NCBI RefSeq assembly: GCF_027887165.1
Contig: NC_077229.1
Location: 350,979,416-351,043,415, forward strand
Origin: Monodelphis domestica
Taxonomy: Eukaryota > Chordata > Mammalia > Didelphimorphia > Didelphidae
Length of the DNA stretch: 64,000 nt
Direction of reading: 5' to 3'
The position numbers and the translations under genes are program-made. Below, piece after piece: positions 1 to 10,640 of this stretch. How positions within the stretch are numbered: the stretch's first letter is position 1; each line of letters begins with the position of its first letter. Under the pieces are notes generated by a model. That model was not told where the DNA came from, searched no databases, and saw only the letters and a program-made list of their open reading frames with translations.

Positions 1-420
1 AATGAGCAGAATCAGGAGAATATTTTACACATTAGCAATAATAATGTACAACATACAGCAATAATGCATGACGATCAGCTGTGAATTACATAACTTTATC
101 AGCAATGCAAGGATTGAAGACAACTGCAAGGGGCTCAGGATGAAAAAGGTGATCCATCGCCATAGAAGCAGCTGATGGAGTCAATGCAGATTGAAACATT
201 TCATTCCTCATTTTATTTCCTTTATGATTTCTTTCTCTAGTGTAATTGATTCATGTCTTCCTTCAATACATAATGAACATGTAAAGATGCATTGCATGAT
301 ATCACATGTATAAGTTATATCATATTATCTGCTGACTCATGGGGATGGGGAGGAAAGGGGAGAACATAGACTGCAAAATGTCAGAAAATTATTATTAAAG
401 TTGTATTGAAGTAGAAAAAC
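1..420 (+). mobile_element. Old L1 3' end (LINE-1)
   Basis: The opening matches the end of marsupial L1. The 'gagcagaatcaggagaa' motif corresponds to the last ORF2 codons of the full-length copy at 28330-28350. It is followed by a 3' UTR with the gggatggggaggaaagggg tract and 'ctgcaaaatgtcagaaaa'. A sister copy of the same older subfamily is at 10240-10640. The element continues left of the window. Confidence 0.7.
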
Positions 421-469
421 ATAAAAAATGAAAAATTTCAGGAGCTAGGCAGATTACATTTGTCTGTCT

Positions 470-590
470 CACTTTCTCCCCTTCTGCTTCCTCTCCTTTT
501 TTCCCTCCTCCCTTTTGCTCCCTCCATTCCTTCTTTTTCCTCCCTCTCTTCCCTTTCTCTCTCCTTCTTCTTTTACTCCCTTTTATGTTT
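470..590 (+). repeat. Pyrimidine-rich low-complexity tract
   Basis: About 120 bases of almost pure C/T on the plus strand, made of irregular ctt/cct/ccct units. The stretch from 600 to 1370 after it shows no gene and no repeat that I recognise. Confidence 0.7.
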
Positions 591-1375
591 TCTGTTAATA
601 TAGAATAATCTTATTCTATACTTTTGTATTTCATATTGTTATATTTCTAACAATAACAACGTGGGAGTATTTATGTCTACTAGAAGTGATACACCTGCAA
701 GCCATAGTCTCTGGGTAGGTTTTACGTTACTCTGAAGACTTGTGTACAGTCCTAGCAACAAATGTCATATTTTTTTACTTAAGAAATAGCCTCTCTGTGT
801 TACGGCCAATAGGGGCTGATAATGACAATCATGGTGGGGAAATACGTGCAGAAACTCACTAAGAGTTTTTAGCTAAGTCTAGAGCAAGTGAAAGGAGGAA
901 ATAGCACGGTGATAAAAGTGAAACATTGAGGGAATATTATTCATTCTTCTAAGTCCTAATAACTCTCAAAGTCAAAGCTCTCTTTCTTGCAGATATCTTG
1001 TTTTCTTTTAGAAATGTGTGTGTCATATTTTTATTTAGAAATAATTCAGCTCCCATCCATCAATGATCAGGAATTGGCTGTTGGTAAGTAGTGTAACAAA
1101 CCCAAGAAAACAGATGGTGTTTATGGTGCTTACAACCTCTTCCAGGATTATATGATGTTCTCTTATCATTCACTTCCTGCTTCCAGTCTTACTATCCAGA
1201 TTCTGTTTCCTTGGTATAACTTTTTTTTTTATCATTTCCATTAAATAGAAAAGGTCTCCTCACAATAGATTCCTAGGGTAACACCCAAATACCATTTAAG
1301 TCAATTTTGGAAAGTTCATGAGGGAGGCAACAGGGGGTTAGGGGTCCTTTTTAAATGGCATAATGTCAGACCAGT

Positions 1376-1460
1376 GATGATAATAACTATGATTTGCATT
1401 TATATGAGGTCTTTCATACTGACAATCTACAGACATTGCAAACATCATCTGTCACTGAGG
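1376..1460 (-). repeat. MIR-like fragment
   Basis: Short antisense CORE-SINE-like text (catttatatgaggtctttcatac, then acattgcaaacatcatct). Weak match. Between 1460 and 1975 nothing else is recognisable. Confidence 0.35.
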
Positions 1461-1974
1461 TGAGGTACAAAAAAATAAAAGAACAACACAGTGCTGGAGC
1501 TTAGGGAGCTGATTTTTTAAAAAATGAATAATGTTATATTTAATTGTAAATAGGATGAAATGTGAAGTTGGCAGAATGTAATTATGTAGACTGGAAGTGT
1601 GCCAAATTTCTCATCATATTTGAAGGGCATTGTTGACCATAAATAAGTAGATCAGAAGACTGGTGCTATCTTATGTGTGAAGGATACAACACAATCCCTG
1701 GAGAGGCTCCTAAAAAGATCATGTAGGTTTTGTTTCTTTACAAAAAACAAAGATGAATATAGCAAAAACAGATCTTAGAAGTGATGAGATGAATGATGGA
1801 TAGATGCTAGCTTTAAAGTAATTTTGAGACTATAACACATGTTTGATTATCCCTGAGAATTGAACACTGAAAGTAATTAAAAAGGTATTGAGCATATAAT
1901 CTACCAAAAACAAACAAAAATAGTTACATCATGAGATCCTTAATCTAGAAAAGAAAATGTTTTCATTCTATCTC

Positions 1975-2100
1975 GATCTGGGAGTAGTTTCATTTTAGAA
2001 ATGAAACAACTGAACCCCAAGAATATTAGGCAATTTACTAAAGGTCACACAGGTAATAGTTGTCAGAGGGAGCATTATGAATTCAGATACTCTTATCTTC
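1975..2100 (-). repeat. MIR (CORE-SINE) fragment, antisense
   Basis: The order 'attttagaaatgaaacaactga', 'ggtcacacaggtaat', then a degraded 'attcagatactc' is the reverse complement of the MIR core, read in the usual antisense order (bases before 'gaggaaactga', then 'gtcacacagctagtaa'). Confidence 0.6.
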
Positions 2101-2109
2101 AGAGGTAGT

Positions 2110-2986
2110 GTTGGAATGAACTAAGAACATGTCCACATAAGCCCTCACGTATTTCCAAGGTACTGTAAGAGAGGAACTGGACTTAATCTGCCAGCAGAAC
2201 AGAGAGAAGCAGATCTGGCAAACGGGAGAATTCTACAGGAATGGGGGAAGGGCAGGAAGGAGAGAGAATTCTGGGAAAAATGGGAGGAAGTGAACTGAAC
2301 TGGACAGTTGGAATGATTCTTCTCCTCCCTGAGAAGCTACCAGCACTTATCTCCTGTGAGAACTTGTCCCAATACCCCTAGAAGACAAACAAGTGAATAG
2401 GACTGAAAGATGTTCACAAGAAAGAAGATTTCCCCCAGATCCCCTAAAATCCTGGACTGGTTATAGCTGCCAAGGCAGTTGGAGCCAGGATTTCTTCTAA
2501 CTGACCCTAGGGGGGTTGGGGAGGTCACACCAATAGAACCTGATCTGCCAGACTTTTGGGAAGAAGGGGATTCAATTAGTTTAGGGACCCCCTCCTCCCT
2601 CTTCCCTTCTGCCCCATTTCTAAACTCATCTGCCCTATCCTTACCTTGTTCCCTTAGAATAAAACAGTTTAATAAGAACAAGTGACTGACTCCATTACAT
2701 CTAGGGAGAGACTTGAAGTTGGGGGGAGGGAAATGACATCTCTATCCCCAAGGAGAGAGAAGCTAACAGTAACAAGCTTGTTTAGTTAAGGTCTCTGAGG
2801 GAATAGAAGTTAAGGTCTGGGAGGGCAACCAGAGTGGGGTTTGTCAGGGAGAGATGAGAGGGAAGAAAATTCATCCTCTCTCTCTCTCTACTTGACTCTA
2901 TTCCATCTTTATTTCACTCTGGTCCTGACCCAGCAGGGAGGGAAGACTTCATTCTTTCCCTGCTCTCATACTGCAGCTATATTACA
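2110..2986 (+). mobile_element. Probable 5' LTR of a retrovirus-like fossil
   Basis: A non-repetitive block of roughly 0.88 kb with a polyadenylation-like aataaaacag near 2658 and a right edge of the form ...attaca, followed at once by a primer-binding-site-like 'tggcaccccagtgg'. Gag-like remnants follow, which supports LTR identity. The left boundary is uncertain (a TGTT near 2109 or a TGTA near 2165). No second LTR of this type is seen in the window. Old and broken. Confidence 0.5.
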
Positions 2987-4900
2987 GTGGCACCCCAGTG
3001 GTCAAAGAATCCATCACCAACTGTCACTGACTGACATTTGGAACTACTGGGTAGGGCAGCCATCTTGGGAGAGTAGGAACTTCAAAGTGAATACATAAGA
3101 CCAAGGCAACATCTTGATTCCTATGAAGAAGAAGAAGAAGACAACTGAAGGGGATAGCTATAACTAAAGAAACATCATGATTCAGAAGATACCCTGGACA
3201 CTACTAGTGTTAGTCATTTTATTACTCTGGTGGTATTTTTCCATTTAAAATACCATTGCTAGCACAATATATAATATTATAGGGACATCTTCTAATATTA
3301 TAAATTATTGGGATCAAATATCTGTAGAGATATCTACATTATGGCCTGCCTTTCCTACAGGATATGGAACTTTAGTGGCTATCTGGCAGATATATAACAA
3401 CATTAAAAAGGGGATTAAAATAATCTTAGGCAAGAAGACAGTGAACAGACATATTGATAACAGGTTAGGTCTCTTGTTCTCACAAATGCTCACCATCACA
3501 GAGATATGCCAGGAATTTAATACAAGGAAGGCTGAGAAACTGGGGAAAGGAAACGAGACAGTGACTGGGGAAGATACTAAGGACAATGACATAGATAAGG
3601 GCACAGAGACATCCAATATAACAATAGCTCTAACTGTGGAGGTGTGCACTGACAAGATCATGATTGATAAGCAAACTAGCACTGAGCCTGAGAAAGTCCC
3701 AGGGGCACACAAGATCATCTTATGGATTTTGCTAAAGTAACACCAGACTCAGGGATTCTTCATGCAAAAGTCCTTTACCATCCAGGACTTGGATTCACTG
3801 AAATGGAAAATGTCCAGACTCTGTGTTGAACCATTTGGTTGTCTAAAGGAGCTGAAGAGAGCTTTCAAACTTTATGACCCAGATTTCTGGGATATAGAAA
3901 TAGCTCTCTGAGCTATTTACTCCACAAGAGCACAAACAATTCACTAACAAAACTCGTGAAGATGCAAATCTTACTAGCTGGCTGGAAGTTTTTGAAGACA
4001 TTGATTTCTCAAATCCACTTAACATGGACCTACTTAAAAAAGGCTAAGGAAGATTTTCTAGAGGGTATCAAATCATTTCGGTCAAGATCTAATGCCTGGG
4101 GAAAATGTGACAAACTGAGGCAAGAGCAGACAGAACATCCATCTGTATATATTGACAGGTTTCTAGAGAATGTGGAAGCCATTTTAGGTTGCAATCAGGA
4201 TAGCCAGGAAGCATTCTCCCATGTTACAAGACAGTTTTTGAAGGGATGTTCACAGAACTTGAGACATTTCTTCAAACATTTTTTGCCCAGGATTTGAATC
4301 TCTATCCATCTCAGACCTGAGAGACTCTTCTACATACTTATATGAGACTCATTTAGAATAAGAAAAAGAAAAAGAAGAAATAAAACAAAAATTGCAAGAG
4401 ACCAAGGAAACCCTTAGACAAAAAGAATTAGATGAGGTGAAGAACCTGGCTACCATTAGAACCTTCCCAAGCCAAATAATTCAATACCAACCAAGGGGGC
4501 AAGGAGATAACAGGAAGTGCTTTCATTGTCATAGAATAGTAAGATAGTGCCCAACAAAATCTAAATATGTATAAGCTCTCACCTTGCCAGAGTGAGGGTG
4601 TCATTGTGTGTTGGAGGACAGAAAGAGAAGGGAAATGGGTATAAATATGCGTTGGCATCAAAGAAACCTTTCAAATTGAACCCAAAATCTCAGGTTATTC
4701 TTCCATTAAAGGAGAATCTGGCATAAAGTTATTCCAGGTGGAAGGAGTTCAGACAACTGCTTGGCCACCTGTGATACTACCATTTATTTGTGGCCATCCT
4801 CTCCTCCCCTCAAATCTGTGCTATTTATCTGAACCACTAAGTAGACTAAATCTCTCCCAGTTTGGTTCCATACTCCCCACTCTTTCCAAGAAGGGGAGTG
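2987..4900 (+). pseudogene. Retrovirus-like internal fossil (gag-like remnants)
   Basis: Downstream of the LTR are a primer-site-like sequence (from about 2988), a short hydrophobic leader-like segment near 3177-3250, and a capsid-like stretch around 3950-4290. That stretch includes a HPSVYIDRF-type segment resembling the 'EspsaFLeRL' region of gammaretroviral capsid. It is followed by a highly charged KEKE-like stretch (about 4350-4440) and a Cys/His-rich nucleocapsid-like knuckle near 4520-4560. No convincing pol or env follows. The fossil is broken in many places and truncated, so it is probably old. The family is uncertain; a class I (gamma-like) affinity is an inference from the single knuckle and the capsid-like text. 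Confidence 0.5.
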
Positions 4901-5170
4901 GTAAGAGCATGGAACCTTGAATCAGGGGAGACATGTTTGATTCCCACTTCTAAACCTTATTCAAGGGGGGAATCTACTTTACCTTATCAGGTGCCACAAT
5001 CTACTTTACCTCTCTTGGGCAAAAGATTGCCTTGAAAAATAGTTTTGAATACAAAATGTTCATATTTCTGACTATCCCCTTTCCTACTTTTCAGTTCTGT
5101 AATGCACTTTGGTACTACCAATCCAGGTACCTAAGAATTTAAAATTGATGCAAGAATATATATATATAAC
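4900..5170. other. Unassigned stretch
   Basis: A possible tRNA-SINE head fragment near 4890-4950 (gtggtaagagcatgg ... tttgattcccacttct), otherwise nothing recognised. It may still belong to the retroviral fossil to the left. Confidence 0.3.
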
Positions 5171-5171
5171 C

Positions 5172-5372
5172 ATCCAATGCAGCTGAGGAAGTCTCCAGGT
5201 GTAACGACTTTTCATACCAATGGACCCAGGCTTCCAATGCCGAGGGACTGTCTCTGTGCATTGACTCTTCCACTTAAATCTCCTTCATGCACAAGTATCT
5301 TTGTGCACACTCATCTATCCCAACTATAGATGAAAACGCACAAAGACAATCATCATTCTCGGTTACCAAGAG
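5172..5372 (-). mobile_element. Marsupial SINE-like repeat, antisense
   Basis: Read on the minus strand it runs ggtaaccgagaatgatgatt, then a gatttaagtggaagagtcaa segment, a 'cctgggtccattggta' segment and 'cagctgcattggatgg'. The same ordered landmarks appear in the plus-strand copy at 38048-38420 (tccagtggtaaaacaaaagtc, gcactggatgacc), so the two are diverged members of one dispersed family. I cannot assign the family name with certainty. Confidence 0.5.
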
Positions 5373-5525
<153 letters not shown>

Positions 5526-5584
5526 AGCACTGCTTAAGTTTCTGATCTCATAGGGTTATGATGCAGGGAAAAGAAACACACTTT

Positions 5585-5790
5585 TAATAATGCCAATTAT
5601 GTGCCATGTTCTTAAAAATATTTTATTTGACCATTTCTCTGGGAGATAGGTGCTAATATTATCCCTACTTTACAGTTGAGGAAACTGAGAGAAATCAAAA
5701 TGAAATTATTTCTCCAGGATCACAAAGCTAATGAGACTCTAAGGTCATATTTGAACTTAATTCTTCTTGGTTCCCAGTCCAATACTCATC
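5585..5790 (-). repeat. MIR (CORE-SINE), antisense
   Basis: Ordered landmarks of reversed MIR: 'tatgtgccatgttct', 'attatccctactttacagttgaggaaactgag', a degraded 'ggatcacaaagctaatgag', then 'tttgaacttaattcttc'. One of the clearest MIR copies here. 5790-6330 shows nothing further. Confidence 0.75.
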
Positions 5791-6334
5791 CAGGAACAAC
5801 TGTTTCTGAACAAGACAGAATTCTAAAAACCTTTTAACCAGGTAATACCATATATTATTGGAAGAGCCCTAAATCTCACTTCATCATATTTCTCCTACTA
5901 CTAGGTGTTTGACAATAGGTACATCTCTATGGTCTCAAGTCAAATATAAAAGAACGAGTCAGACTAGTAAGGTCCCTATTCATTCTAAATCATATATTCT
6001 TTTATTTCCCCAAACGGTTATCTGTCATATTAGAATGAATACTAATTATTGGCTCCAAAGCAGAACACTGGAAAAGGTGAGTGTGCAGTTAGAATGTTGC
6101 AGGACTACATTTCCCAAAATTCCCTTTTCCCTTTCTGTTTATGTGTGTCCTTTACATTATGGGTTTCAACCTGTGGATTATGCCTCCCTTGCTCTCTTTT
6201 CCACATGGAAGACTGGTGAGCTCTCTTGATTTCTCTAGCCTTTTACTTTCCCTCTGTTTCAATTTAAATATTAATAAATATTATTAAATATAATACTTAG
6301 AGTATTGAATATTATTTTTAAAAATTCACATTAG

Positions 6335-6462
6335 TTAATTGGGAATGTGACTTGCCCAGTGTCACACACCTAATAAGTGTCTGAGATCAAATTTGAACCC
6401 AAGACCTCTCATCTCTTGGCCTACCTCTCTATCCACTGAGCCATCCTAACTGCTCTTAGAGC
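6335..6462 (-). repeat. tRNA-derived SINE/MIR head, antisense
   Basis: 'gtgacttgcccagtgtcac', 'tttgaacccaagacctc' and 'tctatccactgagccat' are the reversed B-box and A-box landmarks of a tRNA-derived SINE. Confidence 0.7.
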
Positions 6463-6514
6463 ATATGTCCTTTGTGGAAATGTATTTTCTACCCCTTCCT
6501 TTCTCCACCTCATT

Positions 6515-6690
6515 CAATTCAACAAACATTTATTGGGGACATATGCTAGGAAGAAAATAAAAGATTTGAAGGTAAAAAATAAGGCCTTGCCTTCTAGTAG
6601 CTTACAGTACAATAGGCCTTCAAAAGAGTTATAAAATATATACAAGTATGAAAGAAGGTGATAGGTACAAAGGAGAGCCAGGCAAAGGAC
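6515..6690 (-). repeat. L2 3' end, antisense
   Basis: 'caacaaacatttattgggga ... tatgctagg' followed by 'cttgccttctagtagcttac' is the reverse of the L2 3' end (normally 'agctccttgagggcaggg' ... 'aataaatgtttgttga'). 6690-7190 holds nothing recognisable. Confidence 0.6.
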
Positions 6691-7194
6691 CATGAGAAAT
6701 TTGAAGTATTATACATTCCTTTCACCCCAAAACACACACTCATACACACATCACTATTACCTGAAAACAAATTTATCATTCCCATGTTTTAGGATATTTG
6801 TCTACTCCAGGGCATTTTTATACCCTAGAACCCTCTTAGGAGTAATAAGCCCTAGCACACAAAATCTGGGATCAACAGCAGTTTTAGCCTAAGCCTGCTC
6901 TCCCTGTAAAAAGCCATTGCTCTGAAACACTCATTCCAGGACAACTAGTATCCAATCAAAATTGTTTCTGATAACCAACTTAAACCTAACTGATGGGTAC
7001 CTACCAAAACAGCTCCCCCTTCATTTTTTCAACACCTCCCTGTTATTGATAACCTAATAGATAAATAAGATGATATACAACACAGTCTCCCTAGACTGTT
7101 TAGGAATGTCGTAGAGTAAAGAAAGTTTACGGGTGAATCGAGGCACATTCAAATGCTGCAGTGACACTTATTGGAAATGACAGCAGTGGTGAAG

Positions 7195-7355
7195 GAAGCA
7201 ACATGCTTAACTTCTCTGAGGCTGCATTCTTCCTTTGTTAAATGGAGTTTAGAAATCTGATAACTGTCTACCTCACAGCATAACAATGGGAGAAATGTTT
7301 TATAAACCTTAAAGTGTCACCTATCTCTAAGCTGTTATTATTAGCACTATCCACT
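7195..7355 (+). repeat. MIR fragment
   Basis: 'cttaacttctctgaggctgc', a degraded 'cctttgttaaatggag', 'gtctacctcacagcataac' and 'tttataaaccttaaagtg' follow MIR order on the plus strand. Confidence 0.6.
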
Positions 7356-7594
7356 ACATTCATCAAATACAAAATGGAAATCTACAGATGTAAGGGAAAT
7401 GTAGAGAGAAAAAAGTTTTGTTGAATAATAATTTTCTTTTCCTCAGAATATAGTTCAGGTTTTGACAACTTGAAATAAGAAGTTCATCAGCACAGAATAG
7501 AAAAAAAAAAGATTCCTTTTTTTTTATCAACATAAGTTGCCACCACTAAAGAGAAACTATAAAAGGCCCTCAAAACCATAATGAACATATTGTG

Positions 7595-7975
7595 ATGCTT
7601 CATCTTCTTGAGCTACTTGAAGATACTAGAGAGGTGAGTTTGAGTTTTCCTTTCCCTAACCCAGGCCTCATTGCCCTATTCCTGGTTGCTCACTTTCACC
7701 TGGATAGGATCATCCCCACATGTACTAGAGGTATCCAGGGACCCCCTCAGCTCTCAACTTGGGATGAATTTTCCTCTTAATGAACACACTGTATCTTGCC
7801 TTCTTTCTTGTGCTTCTTGGAGTCTTGCTATTTCCCTTGCACCTCTTCCTGCCAGAACCTTAATATCACCCTAATTCTTTCTGTGTTTATCTTCTGGTTT
7901 GATGGTGAGCTTCTTGAGAGCTGGGACTCTCAAAATGATATGCTGGTAGACAGGCAACCTCAAAAATGTGTCCAT
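7595..7975 (+). repeat. L2 3' region
   Basis: C/T-rich L2-like text ending in 'gtgagcttcttgagagctgggact', the diagnostic 'gtgagctccttgagggcaggga' of L2. Frames through it are fragments of an old non-coding copy. Confidence 0.6.
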
Positions 7976-8430
7976 CAATAAATATGTATATGACATGTAG
8001 ACACATGATATATGTGCCCATACACGCATATACATATTGAGGAATGGGTTCTACAGGTTATATATCTTAATGCATAGCATAATGAATCAATCAGAAAATC
8101 ATTGTACCAGGAATCATGCTAGGATATAAACAATAAAGAATTCATCTGTCTGAGCTCTCAATAAGCTTATAATAAAACAAATTAGTCAGCAACAACTCTA
8201 TGTATGTGTATATGTATACATATAATCATATATGTTTACATATATATGAATATTATAGATATAGTATGTGTATAAGGGCATGATAAATTTGGATATATGC
8301 ATATACACATTTACATTGTGTGTATATATATACACACACACATGCCCCTGTACCTACTTATATGTTAACATGCATATGTACACATGCATGCATGTTTACC
8401 CATCTACATACACATGTTCATAAAGAAAAA
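7975..8430. repeat. TA/CA-rich degenerate low-complexity DNA
   Basis: Alternating purine-pyrimidine text (tatgtgtatatgtatacata, tatatatacacacacacatg). 8430-8835 that follows is ordinary AT-rich DNA with no recognised element. Confidence 0.6.
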
Positions 8431-8839
8431 GCAGAATGAAAACAAGTGCAAAAATAGCAAATAATTTCAAAATAACTAGGGAGGGAAGGCACTAGAAATT
8501 TGAGATTAAACTTGCTTCATGAAGACTATGGGACATGATCAAATTCAAGAAAGAGAAGGATTTCATGAAATGAGGAAAGAATGGATTTTAGTCATTGAAT
8601 GGTTCATGTAAAGGCTCAGATCTAGCAATTGAAATGCTAAATAGGAGAGGCAAGAAGGATAGCCAGTCTTACCAGATTTCAGAGTGTATCTGTGAGGGTA
8701 TGATATATAATTATGGGTGGAATGATCACTGAAGGTCAGGTTGTGAAAATTCTTTATCCATTTATCCTTTTCTGTGTTAATTGGTGAGGCCAATATTCTC
8801 TGTGGATGGTTAAATAATTAATTCTAGGAATTAACCTAT

Positions 8840-8881
8840 TTACCTACCTACCTATCTTTTTATCTATTCATCTATCTATCC

Positions 8882-8913
<32 letters not shown>

Positions 8914-9008
8914 CTATGTATGTATGTATGTATGTATGTATCTATCTATCTATGTTTCTATCTATTTATCTGTCTGTCTTTCTGTCCATCTGTCTGCCCT
9001 TCCATTTG

Positions 9009-9065
<57 letters not shown>

Positions 9066-9066
9066 A
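8840..9066 (+). repeat. (TATC)n tetranucleotide array with (GTAT)n core
   Basis: A 225-bp array. TATC units flank a short run of GTAT units (about 8918-8941) and more degenerate TGTC/TGCC units. The cleanest block is 9009-9064. 9066-9350 after it is unassigned. Confidence 0.95.
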
Positions 9067-9354
9067 TCTCCCTGTTTTGACTGAATAATCAGGAGTCAGG
9101 ATATGAAACTTTTGACAACTAAAAAATGACTCCATAAGAAATCAGCCATACTCAGAACATTGTGCCACATCACATATAAAAATTAATATTTTATGCAAAG
9201 TTTTAAAAGGCATTTATTAATTTTTTAGGGGGAGAGCTGATAGCTGACTGTTTTTATATAATATAGAGTAGAATGTATTTTATATTCTGTCTTCATGAGT
9301 TTCTGATTTTTGTCAAGTGGTTGACTATATTCTCAAGAACACAGATGATCAAAA

Positions 9355-9843
9355 AACCCCACCTGGAGATTTAAAAAAATGTAATGAAATAGCAATCTCT
9401 CTGACAAAGGCTTCATTTCTCAAACATAGAAAGAACTGAGTAAAATAAAAAAAATACATAAAGCATTACCCAATTGACAAATGGTCAAAAGATAATTCAA
9501 AGGCAATTCTCTGGGAAAGAAATTAAAACTATCTTTAGCTAAATGGAAAAAAAAAATGTTCCAAATCATTATTGGTTAGAGAAATATATATTCAAACAAC
9601 TTGCAATACTACCTCATCCACATCATATTGGCTAACATGGCAAAATAAAGAATAACGTTAAAAATATTACAGAGGATGTGGAAAAATTGGAACACTAATG
9701 CATTACTGATGGAGCTATGAGCTAAAATAATCATTCTGGAGAACAATCTGGTACCAGGACCAAAAGTCATAAAACTGTGTATACTCTGACTCATCAATAC
9801 TACTGCTAGGTCTATATCTCAAAGAGATTAAATAGAGGGTGAG
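9355..9843 (+). mobile_element. Old L1 ORF2 3' part (left piece)
   Basis: Degraded L1 ORF2 C-terminal text: 'caattgacaaatggtcaaaa' (the 'Pikkw' region), 'attggctaacatggcaaaat', 'gaggatgtggaaaaattgga', 'attctggagaacaatctgg'. Each has a counterpart in order in the full-length copy at 27760-28090. The copy is split by the SINE at 9844-10047 and resumes at 10048. Confidence 0.75.
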
Positions 9844-10047
9844 GGGGTCAGCTGGGTGGCTCAGTAGATTGAGAGTCAAGCCTAGAAATTGGAGGTCCTG
9901 GGTCCAAAACTGGCCTCAGATAATACTTCCTAGCTGTGTGACCCTGGACAAGTCACTTAATCCCTATTCCCTAACCCTTACTGCTCTTCTGCCTTTGCAC
10001 CAATACACATTATAGATTTTAAAATGGAAGGTAAGGGTTTAAAAAAA
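9844..10047 (+). mobile_element. Marsupial tRNA-derived SINE inserted in L1
   Basis: Full length: 'cagctgggtggctcagtaga' head, 'aattggaggtcctgggtcc', 'agctgtgtgaccctggacaa', 'ctgcctttgcaccaatacac', 'ggaaggtaagggttt', then an A tail. It is the same family as the copies at 20033, 41934, 43119 and 47154. It interrupts one L1 copy, so it is younger than that L1. Confidence 0.85.
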
Positions 10048-10640
10048 TGAAGATGGTGGAAAGAAAGAAAGAAACCATCTATACCAAAATATTCACAGCA
10101 GTTCTTTTTGTGGTGGCAAGGACTGTAAACTTAAGAGAGGTCCATCAATTATGTCATATGCTTATAATGGGGTACTGTTGTACCATAAGAAATGAGAAAT
10201 AAGATAAACAACAACAAATTAGAAAAGATAAATGAACTGATGCAAAAAGTTGTGAGCAGGACAAGGACATTAATATACAAAGTAACAACAATAATGTATG
10301 AAGATCAACTGTGAATAATTTCACTATTATCAGTCAAGCAAGGATAACTCTAAAAGACTCATGACAAAAAAGGATATCTATCACCATAGCAAGAACAGGT
10401 GTAATTCAAAAGTAGATTGAAACATTCTTTATTTCCTCCATGATTTTTTTTTCTAGTTCTAGCAATATGTGTCTTTTTCATTGTAAGGAACAATGAAATA
10501 TGTATCATGTGAAAATGTGTGTACAACCTAAATCAAATTACCTGCCTTCTTTGGGAGGAGGGAGGGGTTTGAGGGAGAGCATGGATTGCAAAATATCAGC
10601 AATGAATATTAAAATATATATTGAAATGGTTTTACACTAA
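10048..10640 (+). mobile_element. Old L1 3' end (right piece)
   Basis: Continues the L1 broken at 9843: 'tttgtggtggcaaggactgt', 'gtgaacaggacaagg'-like text near 10250, then the 3' UTR with 'ggaggagggaggggttt' and 'gcatggattgcaaaatatcag'. It closely parallels the copy at 1-420. Confidence 0.75.

Noticed and set aside
8840-9066. Regularly spaced repeats suggestive of a CRISPR-like array
   Set aside because: Simple tetranucleotide microsatellite in a vertebrate genome.
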